A stretch of 64,000 nt of DNA from Actinomycetes bacterium. Its GTDB lineage: Bacteria > Actinomycetota > Acidimicrobiia > Acidimicrobiales > Palsa-688. Positions 38,426 through 47,128 of this stretch are shown piece after piece. A program made the translations under genes and the position numbers. The notes under the pieces were generated by a model, which was given only the letters and a program-made list of their open reading frames with translations, did no database searches and was not told where the DNA came from. The stretch is from assembly GCA_021811865.1 (NCBI GenBank), contig JAKAQB010000010.1, forward strand, positions 1 through 64,000, read 5' to 3'. Every line of letters starts with the position of its first letter. The first letter of the stretch is position 1.

Positions 38426-40936
38426 CTACCCGGAGGCGGGCGGCGCCGGCGCCGGCGTCCCCACCCAGATGGCCAGGCGCCCGTCGACCTCGCCTGCGAC
38501 CACGGGTCGTGCCGCGAGCCAGGCGACGGCGTCGGTCGTGACCTGCCCGCCGCCCCACGCCGCCCCGGTGGTGGCGAGCCTCGCCCAGCTGGCGCCGGCG
38601 TCGCTCGACAGCCACACGCCCGCCTCGCCGTCGGGGCCGGTCGCGTACGACGGCACCGCTGGCGGGCCGATGGGATCCTCGACCGACCAGCGGGGGTCGA
38701 CCGGCAGGGCGAGCGGCGCCGGCTGGCTGCCGCCGGCTGCCAACCAGCGGTCACCGCTGGCCGCTACGTCGCAAAAAGGTGCCACCCCCGCTCCGGTGAT
38801 CCCCGCCGGCGACAGGCGCGTCCACGTGCCGGCGCCGTCGGTCGACTCCCACAGCGCCGGCACGTGGCTACCGCCCCTCCCCGTCGTCTGCCCGTAGGCG
38901 ACGAGGGGGACCGGTGCCGTGCTGGTCGAGCCGGCCCCCCCAGACACAGCGCCGCCGGCGCCCGACCCGCCCGACGCGCCGGCGCCCGACGCGCCAGCGC
39001 CCGACCCGTCCGACGCGCCAGCGCCCGACGCGCCCGATCCGCCCGGAAGGGGGAAGCAGCCGTCCATGCTCTCGGTCGCGCCGACACCTGGCTGCGGTGA
39101 GACCGTGCCGGCGCTCCACGTGACACCGCCGGCGCTCGACCAGGCGGCGGCCTGGGTGCCGTCGTCCTGCTGGCCGGCCGGTCCCGGCCCGCTGCCGTCG
39201 ACCGGGACGGCCGACGTCGAGTGCCCGTGCAGGGTCGGGGGAGGGCCGCTGCGGGTGGTGGCGCCGACGACGACCGCTCCCGTGCCGGCGCTGCACGCCC
39301 CGACCGGCCACGAGCCGCCGACGGTGGTCACAGCAGACAGGGTCCCCGCCGGCGTGGCGGCGGCGGGCCGGCCGGCGACCGACGCGGTGCCGGCCACGAC
39401 CAGCGAACCGCCGGCCGCTGTCACGGCGACAGCCGGAACGCCGGCGGCGGAGGCGCTCCACGTCACCCCGTCGGTCGAGGTCCACACCCGGCCCGCAGAA
39501 GACGGGCCGGCGACGCCGGCGGCGACGAGGCTGGCGCCGACGACCGCGAGATCGTTGACCCTCGCTCCCCGCAGGGTGGCGACGACCTGCCAAGCCGTTC
39601 CGCCGGCCGAGCGCGCCACCACCGCCTCCGCCGCTCCCGGCGCCGGCCCGGCCACGTCGACCGCCAGGTACAACTCCCCGCCGAAGCGGGCGAAGCCGAC
39701 CGGTTGCGCCGTGGCCCGCGCCGGGGCGAGCCAGGTCGAGCTCGACCGGGAGCGGCCCCGCACGAGCACCCACGGCTGGCCGGGGACGGCGTCGGCGACG
39801 ACCGTCGTCCCGCCGGCGGTGCCCACCAGGTCGGCCGTGGCCGCCGCGCCCGGAAGAGCCAGCGGCGCCCACTCCTCGCCGTTGGCGGACGTCCACGCCG
39901 CCGGTGCGGCCGTCGTTCCACCCACGGCGACGAAGCTGCCGGTGCCGACGGCGGCGGTCTGGTCGGAGGCGACGGCGCGCAGGGCGCTGCCCCCGCCGGC
40001 CGCCGGGAAGCTCTGGGGAAAGTCCTCGATGGTCTGGCTCCACGCCTCGCCACCGGGTGAGACCCATGCGGCCGGCAGCCACGTGGCCGTCGCCCGCACT
40101 GCCCCGACAGCGACGAGCTCACGCCCGTTCCAGGTGAGCCCGGTCACGACGTGGTCGCCCGGCGGCGAGAAGGCGCCCCCGCCCGCCGAGGCCCAGTGGA
40201 TCCCGTCCGTCGACGCCCACAACTGGCTGCCGGTCTGGGAGCCGTCGGCGACCGTGCCCGCCGCCAGTATGCCGGCCGGGTAGACGAGCAGCGACGTGAG
40301 CGACCCTCCCCGCCGGTTGACGAGGCGCTCCGCCGCCGGCTCCTGGGTCCATGTCGTGCCGGCGCTCGAGTACCACACCGCCGTCAGGCCACCGACCGAA
40401 CCAGCCGCCACCAACCCCACCGTCCCCGCCGCCACCAGGTCCATCGTGGCGCCCCCCGGCGACGACGGCGACACCGGTGCGGACAGCGACGCCTGGCTCG
40501 GCACTGGCACCGGCAGGCGGCCGGGGCCGGGCGAGAGCCACACCGCCGCCCGCTGGGAGGAGCCGGTGCCGACCGAACCGACCACGACGAGGCGGGTGCC
40601 GTCCGACACCGCCGCCAGGGCCCGGCCGTCGGTACCCGCCAGCGCATGGGCCGTCCATCGCCGGCCGCTGCGAGACGTCCAGATGGTCGCGGCCGTCGAG
40701 CCGCCGCCGGCCGTCTCGGTGCCGGCGACGACCCACTCGCCCCCCGGGGCGAGCGGTGCGACCACGGCGGACAGGGTCGCTGTCGCGCCGCCGCCGAGGC
40801 CGGGCACAACCCGGCTCCACCGGTACGGCTGCGTCGCCACGGCCGCCCCGGCCCTGGCCACTGTCGGAGGGGCGGGCGCGGCGCTGGGCGCGCCGCCACA
40901 CGCACCGAGCAAGCAGGCGGCGAGGGCGGCGCCCAA
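38426..40936 (-). CDS. lipoprotein with repeated beta-propeller-like blades
   Basis: About 836 residues. Lipobox LLGACGG near the start; then many repeats of a sialidase/Asp-box-like unit, VWTSTDGVTWS, LWASTDGIHWAS, AWTSANGEEWAP, IWTSRSGRRWTA, ALWESTDGAGTWT, spaced 60-110 residues. This suggests a beta-propeller of seven or more blades, without the Arg/Glu sites of a true sialidase. A Gly/Ser/Ala-rich insert (~655-690) comes from DNA repeats. The TTG at 40936 leaves a very short n-region. A CTG at 40957 that overlaps the upstream stop (CTGA) would add SRARAA and make a better signal peptide. Function unknown. Confidence 0.75.
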   Translation of the reverse strand: MGAALAACLLGACGGAPSAAPAPPTVARAGAAVATQPYRWSRVVPGLGGGATATLSAVVAPLAPGGEWVVAGTETAGGGSTAATIWTSRSGRRWTAHALAGTDGRALAAVSDGTRLVVVGSVGTGSSQRAAVWLSPGPGRLPVPVPSQASLSAPVSPSSPGGATMDLVAAGTVGLVAAGSVGGLTAVWYSSAGTTWTQEPAAERLVNRRGGSLTSLLVYPAGILAAGTVADGSQTGSQLWASTDGIHWASAGGGAFSPPGDHVVTGLTWNGRELVAVGAVRATATWLPAAWVSPGGEAWSQTIEDFPQSFPAAGGGSALRAVASDQTAAVGTGSFVAVGGTTAAPAAWTSANGEEWAPLALPGAAATADLVGTAGGTTVVADAVPGQPWVLVRGRSRSSSTWLAPARATAQPVGFARFGGELYLAVDVAGPAPGAAEAVVARSAGGTAWQVVATLRGARVNDLAVVGASLVAAGVAGPSSAGRVWTSTDGVTWSASAAGVPAVAVTAAGGSLVVAGTASVAGRPAAATPAGTLSAVTTVGGSWPVGACSAGTGAVVVGATTRSGPPPTLHGHSTSAVPVDGSGPGPAGQQDDGTQAAAWSSAGGVTWSAGTVSPQPGVGATESMDGCFPLPGGSGASGAGASDGSGAGASGAGASGGSGAGGAVSGGAGSTSTAPVPLVAYGQTTGRGGSHVPALWESTDGAGTWTRLSPAGITGAGVAPFCDVAASGDRWLAAGGSQPAPLALPVDPRWSVEDPIGPPAVPSYATGPDGEAGVWLSSDAGASWARLATTGAAWGGGQVTTDAVAWLAARPVVAGEVDGRLAIWVGTPAPAPPASG

Positions 40937-40953
40937 CGCCGCCCGGGCCCGGC

Positions 40954-41325
40954 TCAGCGCTGGCTCAGGTGGAAGTCGCCGCCGCCGCCGTCACCGCCGC
41001 CGCGGCGCCACACCTGCCACCACTTCCTGCCCGCCCGCTGCCGCTCCACCTCGTGCACGACCTCCGGCCCGGCGGCGTTGACCACCTCGTCGGCGGCCTC
41101 GAGCAACTGGGCGATGTCCGGGCCGGGCTCGTCGGGCTCGTCCTCCACCGTGGGCCGCACGAGCGACCCCGTCACGAACTTGCCGGCGCCGATGTCGGTC
41201 TCGTAGCGGGAGCAGTCCTCCGGGCAGTGCCACGGGGCCTCCGGGGCCAGGTCGAGCACGCAGAAGCGGGCCGCCTCGCCGTCGTCGTAGGTGCGGCTCT
41301 GGAAGTGCCGGCAATCCTCACGCAT
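40954..41325 (-). CDS. conserved small Cys-containing protein, unknown function
   Basis: 123 residues. The first 40 residues carry four Cys (5, 22, 34, 38: REDCRHFQSRTY, FCVLDLAP, WHCPEDCSRYE), a possible metal site. The middle is acidic; the C-terminus is basic with a Gly/Asp run. I do not recognise a named family. ATG at 41325 has GGGAGG six bases upstream. Its stop touches the start of the propeller lipoprotein, suggesting an operon. Divergent from MarR. Confidence 0.7.
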   Translation of the reverse strand: MREDCRHFQSRTYDDGEAARFCVLDLAPEAPWHCPEDCSRYETDIGAGKFVTGSLVRPTVEDEPDEPGPDIAQLLEAADEVVNAAGPEVVHEVERQRAGRKWWQVWRRGGGDGGGGDFHLSQR

Positions 41326-41375
41326 GGGCACCCTCCCATCCTTACAGCCGCCGCGGTCCTACTGCGGGCGGGAAG

Positions 41376-41381
41376 TACGAT
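41376..41381 (+). promoter_or_regulatory. -10 hexamer TACGAT of the MarR gene
   Basis: TACGAT ends 6 bases before the ATG at 41388; a leaderless layout. Confidence 0.5.
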
Positions 41382-41387
41382 CGATCC

Positions 41388-41834
41388 ATGCAGGCCGACG
41401 TCCCACTCGCCAGCCAGCTGCGCCTGGCCGTGCTGCGGCTGTCCCGCCGCCTGCGCCAGCAGGCGGTCGGGGAGATCACCGCCTCCCAGCTGTCGGCGCT
41501 GGCGTCGGTGGCCAAGCACGGGGAGCTGTCCCTCGGGACCCTCGCCGCCCTGGAGCGGATCGCCCCACCGTCGATGACGCGCATCGCGGCGCGGCTCGAA
41601 GAGCGCGGCCTCGTCCACCGCCGCTCCGACGACACCGACCGCCGGGTGGCGCGGGTGGCCATCAGCGACAGCGGCCTGGCGGTGCTGGAGGAGACCCGCA
41701 ACCGCCGCGACGCCTACCTGGCCGTCCGCATCCAGGAGCTCACCGAGCAGGAGCGCCAGACCCTCGCCGAGGCCATCCCTCTCCTGGAGCGCCTCGCAGC
41801 CGAGGAGCCCGCTCTCGAGCCGACCGCTCCCTGA
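41388..41834 (+). CDS. MarR-family transcriptional regulator
   Basis: 148 residues. Winged helix: ITASQLSALASVAKHGELSL, LAALERIAPPSMTRIAARLE as recognition helix, ERGLVHRRSDDTDRRVARV as the wing with the conserved DxRR, and C-terminal dimerisation helices. MarR proteins bind small phenolic or stress ligands and usually repress a neighbour. Here the divergent Cys-rich protein operon, 62 bases away, is the likeliest target besides itself. Confidence 0.92.
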   Translation: MQADVPLASQLRLAVLRLSRRLRQQAVGEITASQLSALASVAKHGELSLGTLAALERIAPPSMTRIAARLEERGLVHRRSDDTDRRVARVAISDSGLAVLEETRNRRDAYLAVRIQELTEQERQTLAEAIPLLERLAAEEPALEPTAP

Positions 41835-41965
41835 CGCCCGCACGGGCCTACCGGCCGTCCGGGCCGCCGGCCCGGCCCGTCCCCCGAGGGCCAGCGGCCG
41901 GATCGGCCCGAACACCCCCTCTACCTGACGAATGTAGTGCCGCCCGGCGGCGGGACAAGGGTTTG

Positions 41966-41971
41966 TATGGT
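41966..41971 (+). promoter_or_regulatory. -10 hexamer TATGGT of the malic enzyme gene
   Basis: TATGGT ends 6 bases before the ATG at 41978; a leaderless layout. The rest of the 143-base gap after marR holds only GC-rich inverted repeats near 41860-41890. Confidence 0.5.
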
Positions 41972-41977
41972 GCCGTC

Positions 41978-43384
41978 ATGGCCACCGCCCTCTCCGCGTA
42001 CTCCATCCGCCTGCGGGCCCGGATCCGCAACAGACCGGGCGTGCTCGGAGGGCTGGCCACCGCCATCGGCGCCGCCGGCGGCAGCCTCATGGGCATCGAG
42101 ATGGTCGCCACCGACGGTGCCACGGTCACCCGCGACCTGGTCGTGTACTGCCCTTCGGAGGCGGGCGCCGCCGGCGTCGAGGCCGCCGCCCGCCGGGTCG
42201 ACGGCATCGAGGTGCTCGAGGTCGCCGACCGCACCTTCGCCCTCCACGAGCGGGGCAAGATCTCCATCGGACCCAAGGCAGTGATCGTCGACCGCGACGA
42301 CCTCGCGATGGCGTACACACCCGGCGTGGCCCGGGTCTGCGCCGCCATAGCCACCGACCCCCACCTCGCCTACCGCTACACGATGAAGGCCAACACCGTC
42401 GGGGTGGTGACCGACGGGACGGCCGTGCTCGGGCTGGGTGACATCGGCCCCGACGCCGCCCTGCCTGTGATGGAGGGCAAGGCCGTGCTGTTCAAGGAGT
42501 TCGCCGGCGTCGACGCTGTCCCCGTCTGCCTGCGTGTCTCGTCGGCCGACGAGCTGGTGGAGACGGTGAGGCGGTTGGAGCCGATGTTCGGCGGGATCAA
42601 CCTGGAGGACATAGCCGCGCCGCGCTGCTTCGAGGTGGAGGAGCGCCTGACGGAGGCGCTGGCGATCCCCGTGTTCCACGACGACCAGCACGGCACGGCC
42701 GTGGTCACCCTGGCGGCGCTGCGCAACGCCCTGAGGGTCGTCGACAAGCGGCTCGAGGACGTGCGGATCGTGATATCGGGCGCCGGCGCCGCCGGTGTCG
42801 CCATCGCCAAGATCCTGCTGTCCGCCGGGGCGGGGGACATCGTCGCCGTCGACCGCAAGGGCGCTGTCCACAAAGACCGCGACGGCCTGGACGACTCCAA
42901 GCGCTGGCTGGCGGGCGAGGCCAACCGGGCGGACCGGCGGGGGAGCCTGCAGGAGTTGCTCGCCGGCGCCGACGTGTTCGTAGGGGTGAGTGCCCCGGGC
43001 CTGCTGTCCCGGGAGGACGTGGGACGCATGGCCGACGGGTCCGTCGTCTTCGCACTCGCCAACCCGGTGCCCGAGATCCTGCCCGAGGACGCCGAGGGCG
43101 TCGTGGCGGTCATGGCCACCGGCCGCAGCGACTACCCCAACCAGATCAACAACGTGCTGTGCTTCCCCGGACTGTTCCGCGGCGCTCTCGACGTCGGGGC
43201 GACGAGGGTGACGGAGGGCATGAAGCTGGCCGCCGCCGACGCCATCGCCGACGCGGTGGGGCCGGAGGAGCTGTCACCGGTGCAGATCGTGCCGAGCGTG
43301 TTCCACCCGACCGTTGCGTCCGACGTGGCCACCCGCGTCGGTGAGGCCGCCGTCGCCGGCGGGGTCATCCGCCCGGTGCCGTGA
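41978..43384 (+). CDS. malic enzyme with N-terminal ACT domain
   Basis: 468 residues. Residues ~8-85 are an ACT domain (IRNRPGVLGGLATAIGAAGG), so allosteric control by an amino acid or similar effector is likely. The catalytic part has AMAYTPGVARVC, MKANTVGVVTDG (catalytic Tyr/Lys region), FHDDQHGTAVVTLAAL with the metal Asp residues, and the nucleotide motif VISGAGAAGVAIAKILL. It oxidatively decarboxylates malate to pyruvate; NAD is the usual cofactor for this short bacterial type. Overlaps the methyltransferase gene by GTGA. Confidence 0.93.
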   Translation: MATALSAYSIRLRARIRNRPGVLGGLATAIGAAGGSLMGIEMVATDGATVTRDLVVYCPSEAGAAGVEAAARRVDGIEVLEVADRTFALHERGKISIGPKAVIVDRDDLAMAYTPGVARVCAAIATDPHLAYRYTMKANTVGVVTDGTAVLGLGDIGPDAALPVMEGKAVLFKEFAGVDAVPVCLRVSSADELVETVRRLEPMFGGINLEDIAAPRCFEVEERLTEALAIPVFHDDQHGTAVVTLAALRNALRVVDKRLEDVRIVISGAGAAGVAIAKILLSAGAGDIVAVDRKGAVHKDRDGLDDSKRWLAGEANRADRRGSLQELLAGADVFVGVSAPGLLSREDVGRMADGSVVFALANPVPEILPEDAEGVVAVMATGRSDYPNQINNVLCFPGLFRGALDVGATRVTEGMKLAAADAIADAVGPEELSPVQIVPSVFHPTVASDVATRVGEAAVAGGVIRPVP

Positions 43385-44145
43385 GCGGCCCGTCGTGGGA
43401 CCCCGCCTGCTACCTGGCATGCGCCGGCGAGCGGGAGCGCCCGTTCCACGAGTTGGTGGCGCGGGTGGGCGTCGCCGACCCGTCGTTCGTGGTCGACCTC
43501 GGCTGCGGCCCCGGCACGGCCACCGTGAGCTTGTTGACGCGCTGGCCGGCCGCACGGGTCGTGGGCGTGGACAGCGCAGCGGCCATGCTCGCCCGGGCGG
43601 ACGAGGTCGCCGACCCGCCTCGCCTTTCCTTCGTCCTCTCCGACATCCGCGACTGGGAGCCCCCGGAGCCGCCCGACGTCGTCATCGCCAACGCCGTGCT
43701 GCAGTGGGTACCCGGCCACGAGGCGCTCATCGGGCGGCTGGCGGCCCGGCTCCCCCCTGCCGGCGCCCTCGCCTTCCAGGTGCCAGGCAACTTCGAGCGG
43801 CCCACCCACACCCTGCTGCGCCAGCTCGCCCCGCCCGGGCTGCTGCGGGACGCCCCCGTCCTCGAGCCCGCCGGCTACCTCCGCCTGCTGCAGGCGGCCG
43901 GGCTCGCCGCCGACGTGTGGGAGACCACCTACCTGCACGTGCTCACCGGCCCCGACCCCGTCCTCGAGTGGGTGCGGAGCACCGCCCTGCGACCGGTGCT
44001 CGACGCCCTCGACGCCGGCGCCGCCGCCGAGCTCGAGGCGGAGTACGCCGCCCGGCTGCGAGCCGCCTACCCGCCCGACGGGGAGGGGCGGACGGTGCTG
44101 CCCTTCCGGCGCATCTTTGCCGTCGGCCACCGCCCGGCGGGGTAG
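43381..44145 (+). CDS. class I SAM methyltransferase, trans-aconitate methyltransferase-like
   Basis: 254 residues. SAM motif I is VVDLGCGPGTATVSLL, motif II acidic VVGVDSAAAML, then LSDIRDWEPPEPPDVVIANAVLQWVPGHE, the Tam family block. Trans-aconitate 2-methyltransferase detoxifies an isomer of aconitate; linkage to malic enzyme (GTGA overlap) fits a carboxylic-acid context. Exact substrate uncertain. Confidence 0.85.
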   Translation: MSGPSWDPACYLACAGERERPFHELVARVGVADPSFVVDLGCGPGTATVSLLTRWPAARVVGVDSAAAMLARADEVADPPRLSFVLSDIRDWEPPEPPDVVIANAVLQWVPGHEALIGRLAARLPPAGALAFQVPGNFERPTHTLLRQLAPPGLLRDAPVLEPAGYLRLLQAAGLAADVWETTYLHVLTGPDPVLEWVRSTALRPVLDALDAGAAAELEAEYAARLRAAYPPDGEGRTVLPFRRIFAVGHRPAG

Positions 44146-44242
44146 GGGCGCCCGGCCGGCATCCCTGTTGTGCCGTCCGCCGGGCCGGTGGTCCCTCGGC
44201 CGGCGATCGCTGCTGGCCGTCCGCCGGGCCGGTGGCGACGAA

Positions 44243-44285
44243 CTTTGGAGACTTGTTGTCGTCCAGCGACAACAAGTCTCCAAAG
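44243..44285. repeat. palindromic element, copy 1 (upstream of imuA')
   Basis: A perfect 19-bp stem, CTTTGGAGACTTGTTGTCG and its complement, with loop TCCAG. A related element lies at 47035-47083, beyond imuB. Its composition (AT-richer) is unlike the surroundings. A 19-bp direct repeat, CCGTCCGCCGGGCCGGTGG (44173-44191 and 44217-44235), lies just before. It could also terminate the methyltransferase transcript. Confidence 0.9.
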
Positions 44286-44320
44286 GTTCTTCCGGCCGAC
44301 CACGGCTGCTGCTGGGTGCC

Positions 44321-44334
44321 CGAACACATGTTCG
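44321..44334. promoter_or_regulatory. LexA (SOS) box of imuA'-imuB
   Basis: CGAACACATGTTCG is a perfect match to the actinobacterial LexA operator (CGAAC-N4-GTTCG). It is 11 bases upstream of the -10 hexamer TAGGAT (44346-44351), so bound LexA would block the promoter. Confidence 0.9.
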
Positions 44335-44345
44335 ATCCTAATGGG

Positions 44346-44351
44346 TAGGAT
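44346..44351 (+). promoter_or_regulatory. -10 hexamer TAGGAT of imuA'
   Basis: TAGGAT ends 6 bases before the GTG at 44358, giving a leaderless SOS transcript. Confidence 0.55.
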
Positions 44352-44357
44352 GCCGGT

Positions 44358-45200
44358 GTGGGTGGAGTGCCTGTCGCAGCGGGTCGTCAGCATGAGCGCG
44401 GTGCGGCGCCGGCGCCGCCCCCGCTCCACGCCCTGCCGGTCGCGGCCGCACTGAGCCGGCCGGTGGCCCTTGCCGCCTCACGGACCCTCCCGGTCGAGGA
44501 TGTCCTGGCGCCGCTGCTCCCCGAGGGCGGTCTTCGCCGAGGGAGCGTGCTGGCGGTGGACGGGGCCACGGCGGCGACTTCCGTCGCCTTGGCGCTTGTC
44601 GGGGCGGCGTCCCGTCGGGGGTCATGGGTGGCGGCATTGGGGATGCCCCGCCTCGGGATCGTTGCCGCCGCCCAACTCGGGGTGGACCTCGAACGGTTCG
44701 TGCTCGTCCCGTTGGGGGGCGGTCAGTCGGGTGGGGCGCAATCGGGTGGGGCGCAATCGGGTGGGGCGCAGTGGCCGGTGGTCGCTGCCGCCCTGCTCGA
44801 GGGCGTCGAGGTCCTGCTCCTCCGCCTCCCCGGCCGAGTCCGGGCGGTGGACGCCTGTCGGCTGGTCGCCCGGGCCCGGGAGAGAGGGGCGGTGCTCGTG
44901 GTGGTGGGGGATCGCCCGGCGTGGCCCGAGGCGAGTGATCTCACCCTCACCGTGGAGGCCGCCCGCTGGGAGGGACTCGGGTGCGGTCACGGCTACCTGC
45001 AGGCGCGGCTCGTGGATGTGACAGCGGTCGGGCGGCGAGGTGCTGCTCGGCCCCGGCGGGCCCGGCTGTGGCTGCCAGGATCCGACGGGCGGGTGGCGGC
45101 GGTGCTGTCGGACGGCGCAGGACGGGACGCACTTCGCCCCGGTGTCGCCACTCTTCCGGTCGCTGGGGCGCTACCGGTCGCCGCTGCTGTCGGGTCCTGA
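44358..45200 (+). CDS. imuA': mutasome protein ImuA' (RecA-like)
   Basis: 280 residues. Start of domain: LPVEDVLAPLLPEGGLRRGSV, as in ImuA/SulA-like RecA relatives. The Walker A position reads VDGATAATSVALAL, without the Lys-Thr pair, so ATP hydrolysis is doubtful. A Gly/Ser/Ala/Gln linker (SGGAQ three times, ~124-138) comes from a 15-bp repeat. In mycobacteria ImuA' couples RecA filaments to ImuB and DnaE2 for translesion synthesis. LexA box and -10 lie upstream; imuB follows 2 bases after the stop. GTG start set by the promoter. Confidence 0.88.
   Translation: MGGVPVAAGRQHERGAAPAPPPLHALPVAAALSRPVALAASRTLPVEDVLAPLLPEGGLRRGSVLAVDGATAATSVALALVGAASRRGSWVAALGMPRLGIVAAAQLGVDLERFVLVPLGGGQSGGAQSGGAQSGGAQWPVVAAALLEGVEVLLLRLPGRVRAVDACRLVARARERGAVLVVVGDRPAWPEASDLTLTVEAARWEGLGCGHGYLQARLVDVTAVGRRGAARPRRARLWLPGSDGRVAAVLSDGAGRDALRPGVATLPVAGALPVAAAVGS
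44727..44771 (+). repeat. 15-bp coding minisatellite in imuA', 3 copies
   Basis: Three adjacent copies of TCGGGTGGGGCGCAA (last base changed in copy 3) encode SGGAQ three times. Confidence 0.92.
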
Positions 45201-45202
45201 CC

Positions 45203-46924
45203 GTGTCCGGCCGGACGCTGGTGGTCTGGTGCCCGGACTGGCCGGCGACGGCTGCCGGCTTCTTGGTGGGCGTGCCGGCGGCCGTGGTCGCCGCCAACCG
45301 GGTGGTGGCGCTGACGCCGGCGGCGAGGGAGGAGGGCGTGGTGATCGGACTGCGCCGGCGGGAGGCCCAGGGTCGCTGCCCGACGCTGCAGGTGGTGGCC
45401 GCTGACCCCGGGCGCGACGCCCGGGTGTTCGAGCCGGTCGTCACTGCTGTCGAGGCGTTCTCGCCCGGCGTGGAGATCAGCCGGCCCGGGCTCCTCGGAC
45501 TGGCGACCCGAGGCCCGTCCCGGTACTTCGGCGGGGACGAGGAGCTCGCCCGTCAGGTTGCGGTTGCCGTGGACACCGTCCTCGGGAAGCTCGCTGCCGG
45601 CGCCGGCGGGTGCCGAGTCGGTGTCGCCGATGGGCGCTTCGCTGCCGGGTTGGCTGCCCGGGTGGCGGGTGGTGGTGGGCCGGCGGGTGGTGGTGGGCCG
45701 GCGGGTGGTGGTGGGCCGGCGGATGAGGCGGGGATGCCGGTTTCCGTGCGGGTCGTGGAGCCTGGTGAGAGCCGGACGTTTCTCGCCCCGTTACCGGTGA
45801 CCGCCCTGCCGGACCCCGACCTGGCCGATCTGCTGGTCCGCCTCGGCCTGCCCTGCCTCGGGGATCTGGCCGCTCTGCCGGCGCCGGCAGTGCTCGCCCG
45901 TTTCGGCACGGCCGGCGCGCTCGCCCACCGGTTGGCGAGCGGCCTCGACCCCCGCCCCATCGCCGGGCGCGTCCCGCCGCCGGATCTGACCGTCACTGCC
46001 GGCTTCGATCCTCCCGCCGACCGCGTGGAGACAGCGGCCTTCGTCGCCCGGTCCCTCGCCGCCGAGCTGCACGACCGGCTCGGGGAGCGGGGTCTGTCCT
46101 GCACCCGGGTAGCCGTAGAAGCCGAGACCGAACACGGCGAGCGTCTGCAGCGGCTGTGGCGCCACGATGGCATCCTGACGGCCGCTGCCATCGCCGAACG
46201 TGTCCGCTGGCAACTCGACGGCTGGCTCGCCGGCGGCACCACGACCGCTGGCCTCACCTTCCTCCGTCTCATCCCCGACGAGGTGGGGCCGGCGAATGGG
46301 TGCCAACTGGGCTTCTGGGGCGGTGGAGCGGAGGACGGCGGCGTCGCCCGCGCCCTGGCACGCGTCCAGGGGCTCCTCGGGCCAGAAGCGGTGGCGACCG
46401 CACGGATCGGCGGCGGCCGCAACCCGGGTGACATGGTTCACTTGGTGCCGTGGGGAGATGCGCCTGACGATGGGGATGGGAAAGCGGGTGCGGGTGGGGT
46501 CGTTGGGGGAGTTGGACCGGTGGGAGCGGCGGGAGTGGCGGGGCGGCCGGCGGCGGGCTCGGGCGGCGGGGCGACGGGCTCGGGCGGCGGGGCGACGGGC
46601 TCGGGCGGTCCGTGGCCCGGTCGGCTCCCTGGGCCGGCGCCGGCGGTCGTCTTCATCCCGCCCCAACCGGCGGCCGTTCGAGACGCCGATGGAGCCGAGC
46701 CGGAGGTGTCGGGTCGGGGAGTGTTGAGCTCTCCGCCGTCTGCCGTCAAGGTAGGGGAGGGACCGTGGTGCCCGGTGGAGGCGTGGGCCGGTCCCTGGCC
46801 GGTGGAGGAGCGGTGGTGGGACGGAGGCCGGCGCCAGGCCCGCCTCCAGGTGGTTGCCCAAGGTGCCGCATACCTGCTTGCCCGTGAGAGGGGGAGGTGG
46901 TGGGTGGAAGCGGTGTACGACTGA
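45203..46924 (+). CDS. imuB: catalytically inactive Y-family polymerase-like ImuB
   Basis: 573 residues. Y-family fold: LVVWCPDWPATAAGF at the start, palm around VEISRPGLLGLATRGPSRYF, where active DinB enzymes have SIDEAFLD; loss of the Asp-Glu pair means no polymerase activity. Thumb: LLVRLGLPCLGDLAALPAP. A beta-clamp-binding motif QLGFWGG is near residue 368. The ~75-residue Gly/Ser-rich stretch that follows (~430-475) and a (GGGGPA)-type linker (~156-173) are repeat-encoded. ImuB is the hub of the mutasome, holding clamp, ImuA' and DnaE2. The C-terminal block EAWAGPWPVEERWWDGG is family-typical. GTG start 2 bases after imuA'. Confidence 0.93.
   Translation: MSGRTLVVWCPDWPATAAGFLVGVPAAVVAANRVVALTPAAREEGVVIGLRRREAQGRCPTLQVVAADPGRDARVFEPVVTAVEAFSPGVEISRPGLLGLATRGPSRYFGGDEELARQVAVAVDTVLGKLAAGAGGCRVGVADGRFAAGLAARVAGGGGPAGGGGPAGGGGPADEAGMPVSVRVVEPGESRTFLAPLPVTALPDPDLADLLVRLGLPCLGDLAALPAPAVLARFGTAGALAHRLASGLDPRPIAGRVPPPDLTVTAGFDPPADRVETAAFVARSLAAELHDRLGERGLSCTRVAVEAETEHGERLQRLWRHDGILTAAAIAERVRWQLDGWLAGGTTTAGLTFLRLIPDEVGPANGCQLGFWGGGAEDGGVARALARVQGLLGPEAVATARIGGGRNPGDMVHLVPWGDAPDDGDGKAGAGGVVGGVGPVGAAGVAGRPAAGSGGGATGSGGGATGSGGPWPGRLPGPAPAVVFIPPQPAAVRDADGAEPEVSGRGVLSSPPSAVKVGEGPWCPVEAWAGPWPVEERWWDGGRRQARLQVVAQGAAYLLARERGRWWVEAVYD
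45667..45720 (+). repeat. 18-bp coding minisatellite in imuB, 3 copies
   Basis: Three exact copies of GGGTGGTGGTGGGCCGGC encode a GGGGPA-type linker. Confidence 0.92.
46560..46601 (+). repeat. 21-bp coding minisatellite in imuB, 2 copies plus partial
   Basis: Two exact adjacent 21-bp units starting CGGGCGGCGGGGCGACGGGC, then a partial third, encode SGGGATG repeats after the clamp-binding region. Confidence 0.92.
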
Positions 46925-46937
46925 TGTGGACCATCGA

Positions 46938-46965
46938 GAGGACCCGGCGCTGGTGCCGGGTCCTC
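46938..46965 (+). terminator. hairpin after imuB
   Basis: GAGGACCCGGC, loop GCTGGT, GCCGGGTCCTC: a perfect 11-bp stem 13 bases after the imuB stop. No U-run follows. Confidence 0.75.
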
Positions 46966-47034
46966 ATATCCAGTCGCGACCACGCTGCGTGGCAGCACGG
47001 GCTACCGGCGAGCGGCTGGAGCCGCCCATCCCCA

Positions 47035-47083
47035 GAACTTTGGAAGGTTGTTGTCGCTGGGCGACAACACGCTTCCAAAGTTC
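47035..47083. repeat. palindromic element, copy 2 (downstream of imuB)
   Basis: Inverted repeat from GAACTTTGGAAG to CTTCCAAAGTTC with a core GTTGTCGC-TGG-GCGACAAC. It shares the outer AACTTTGGA and inner TTGTTGTCG...CGACAACA with copy 1 at 44243-44285, but arms have diverged with partly compensating changes. This suggests selection or origin as a structured repeat family. Confidence 0.88.
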
Positions 47084-47128
47084 CGGCGGTGATCATGGCG
47101 CCGCCCACCCCGAGTGGCGAGGCAGATC

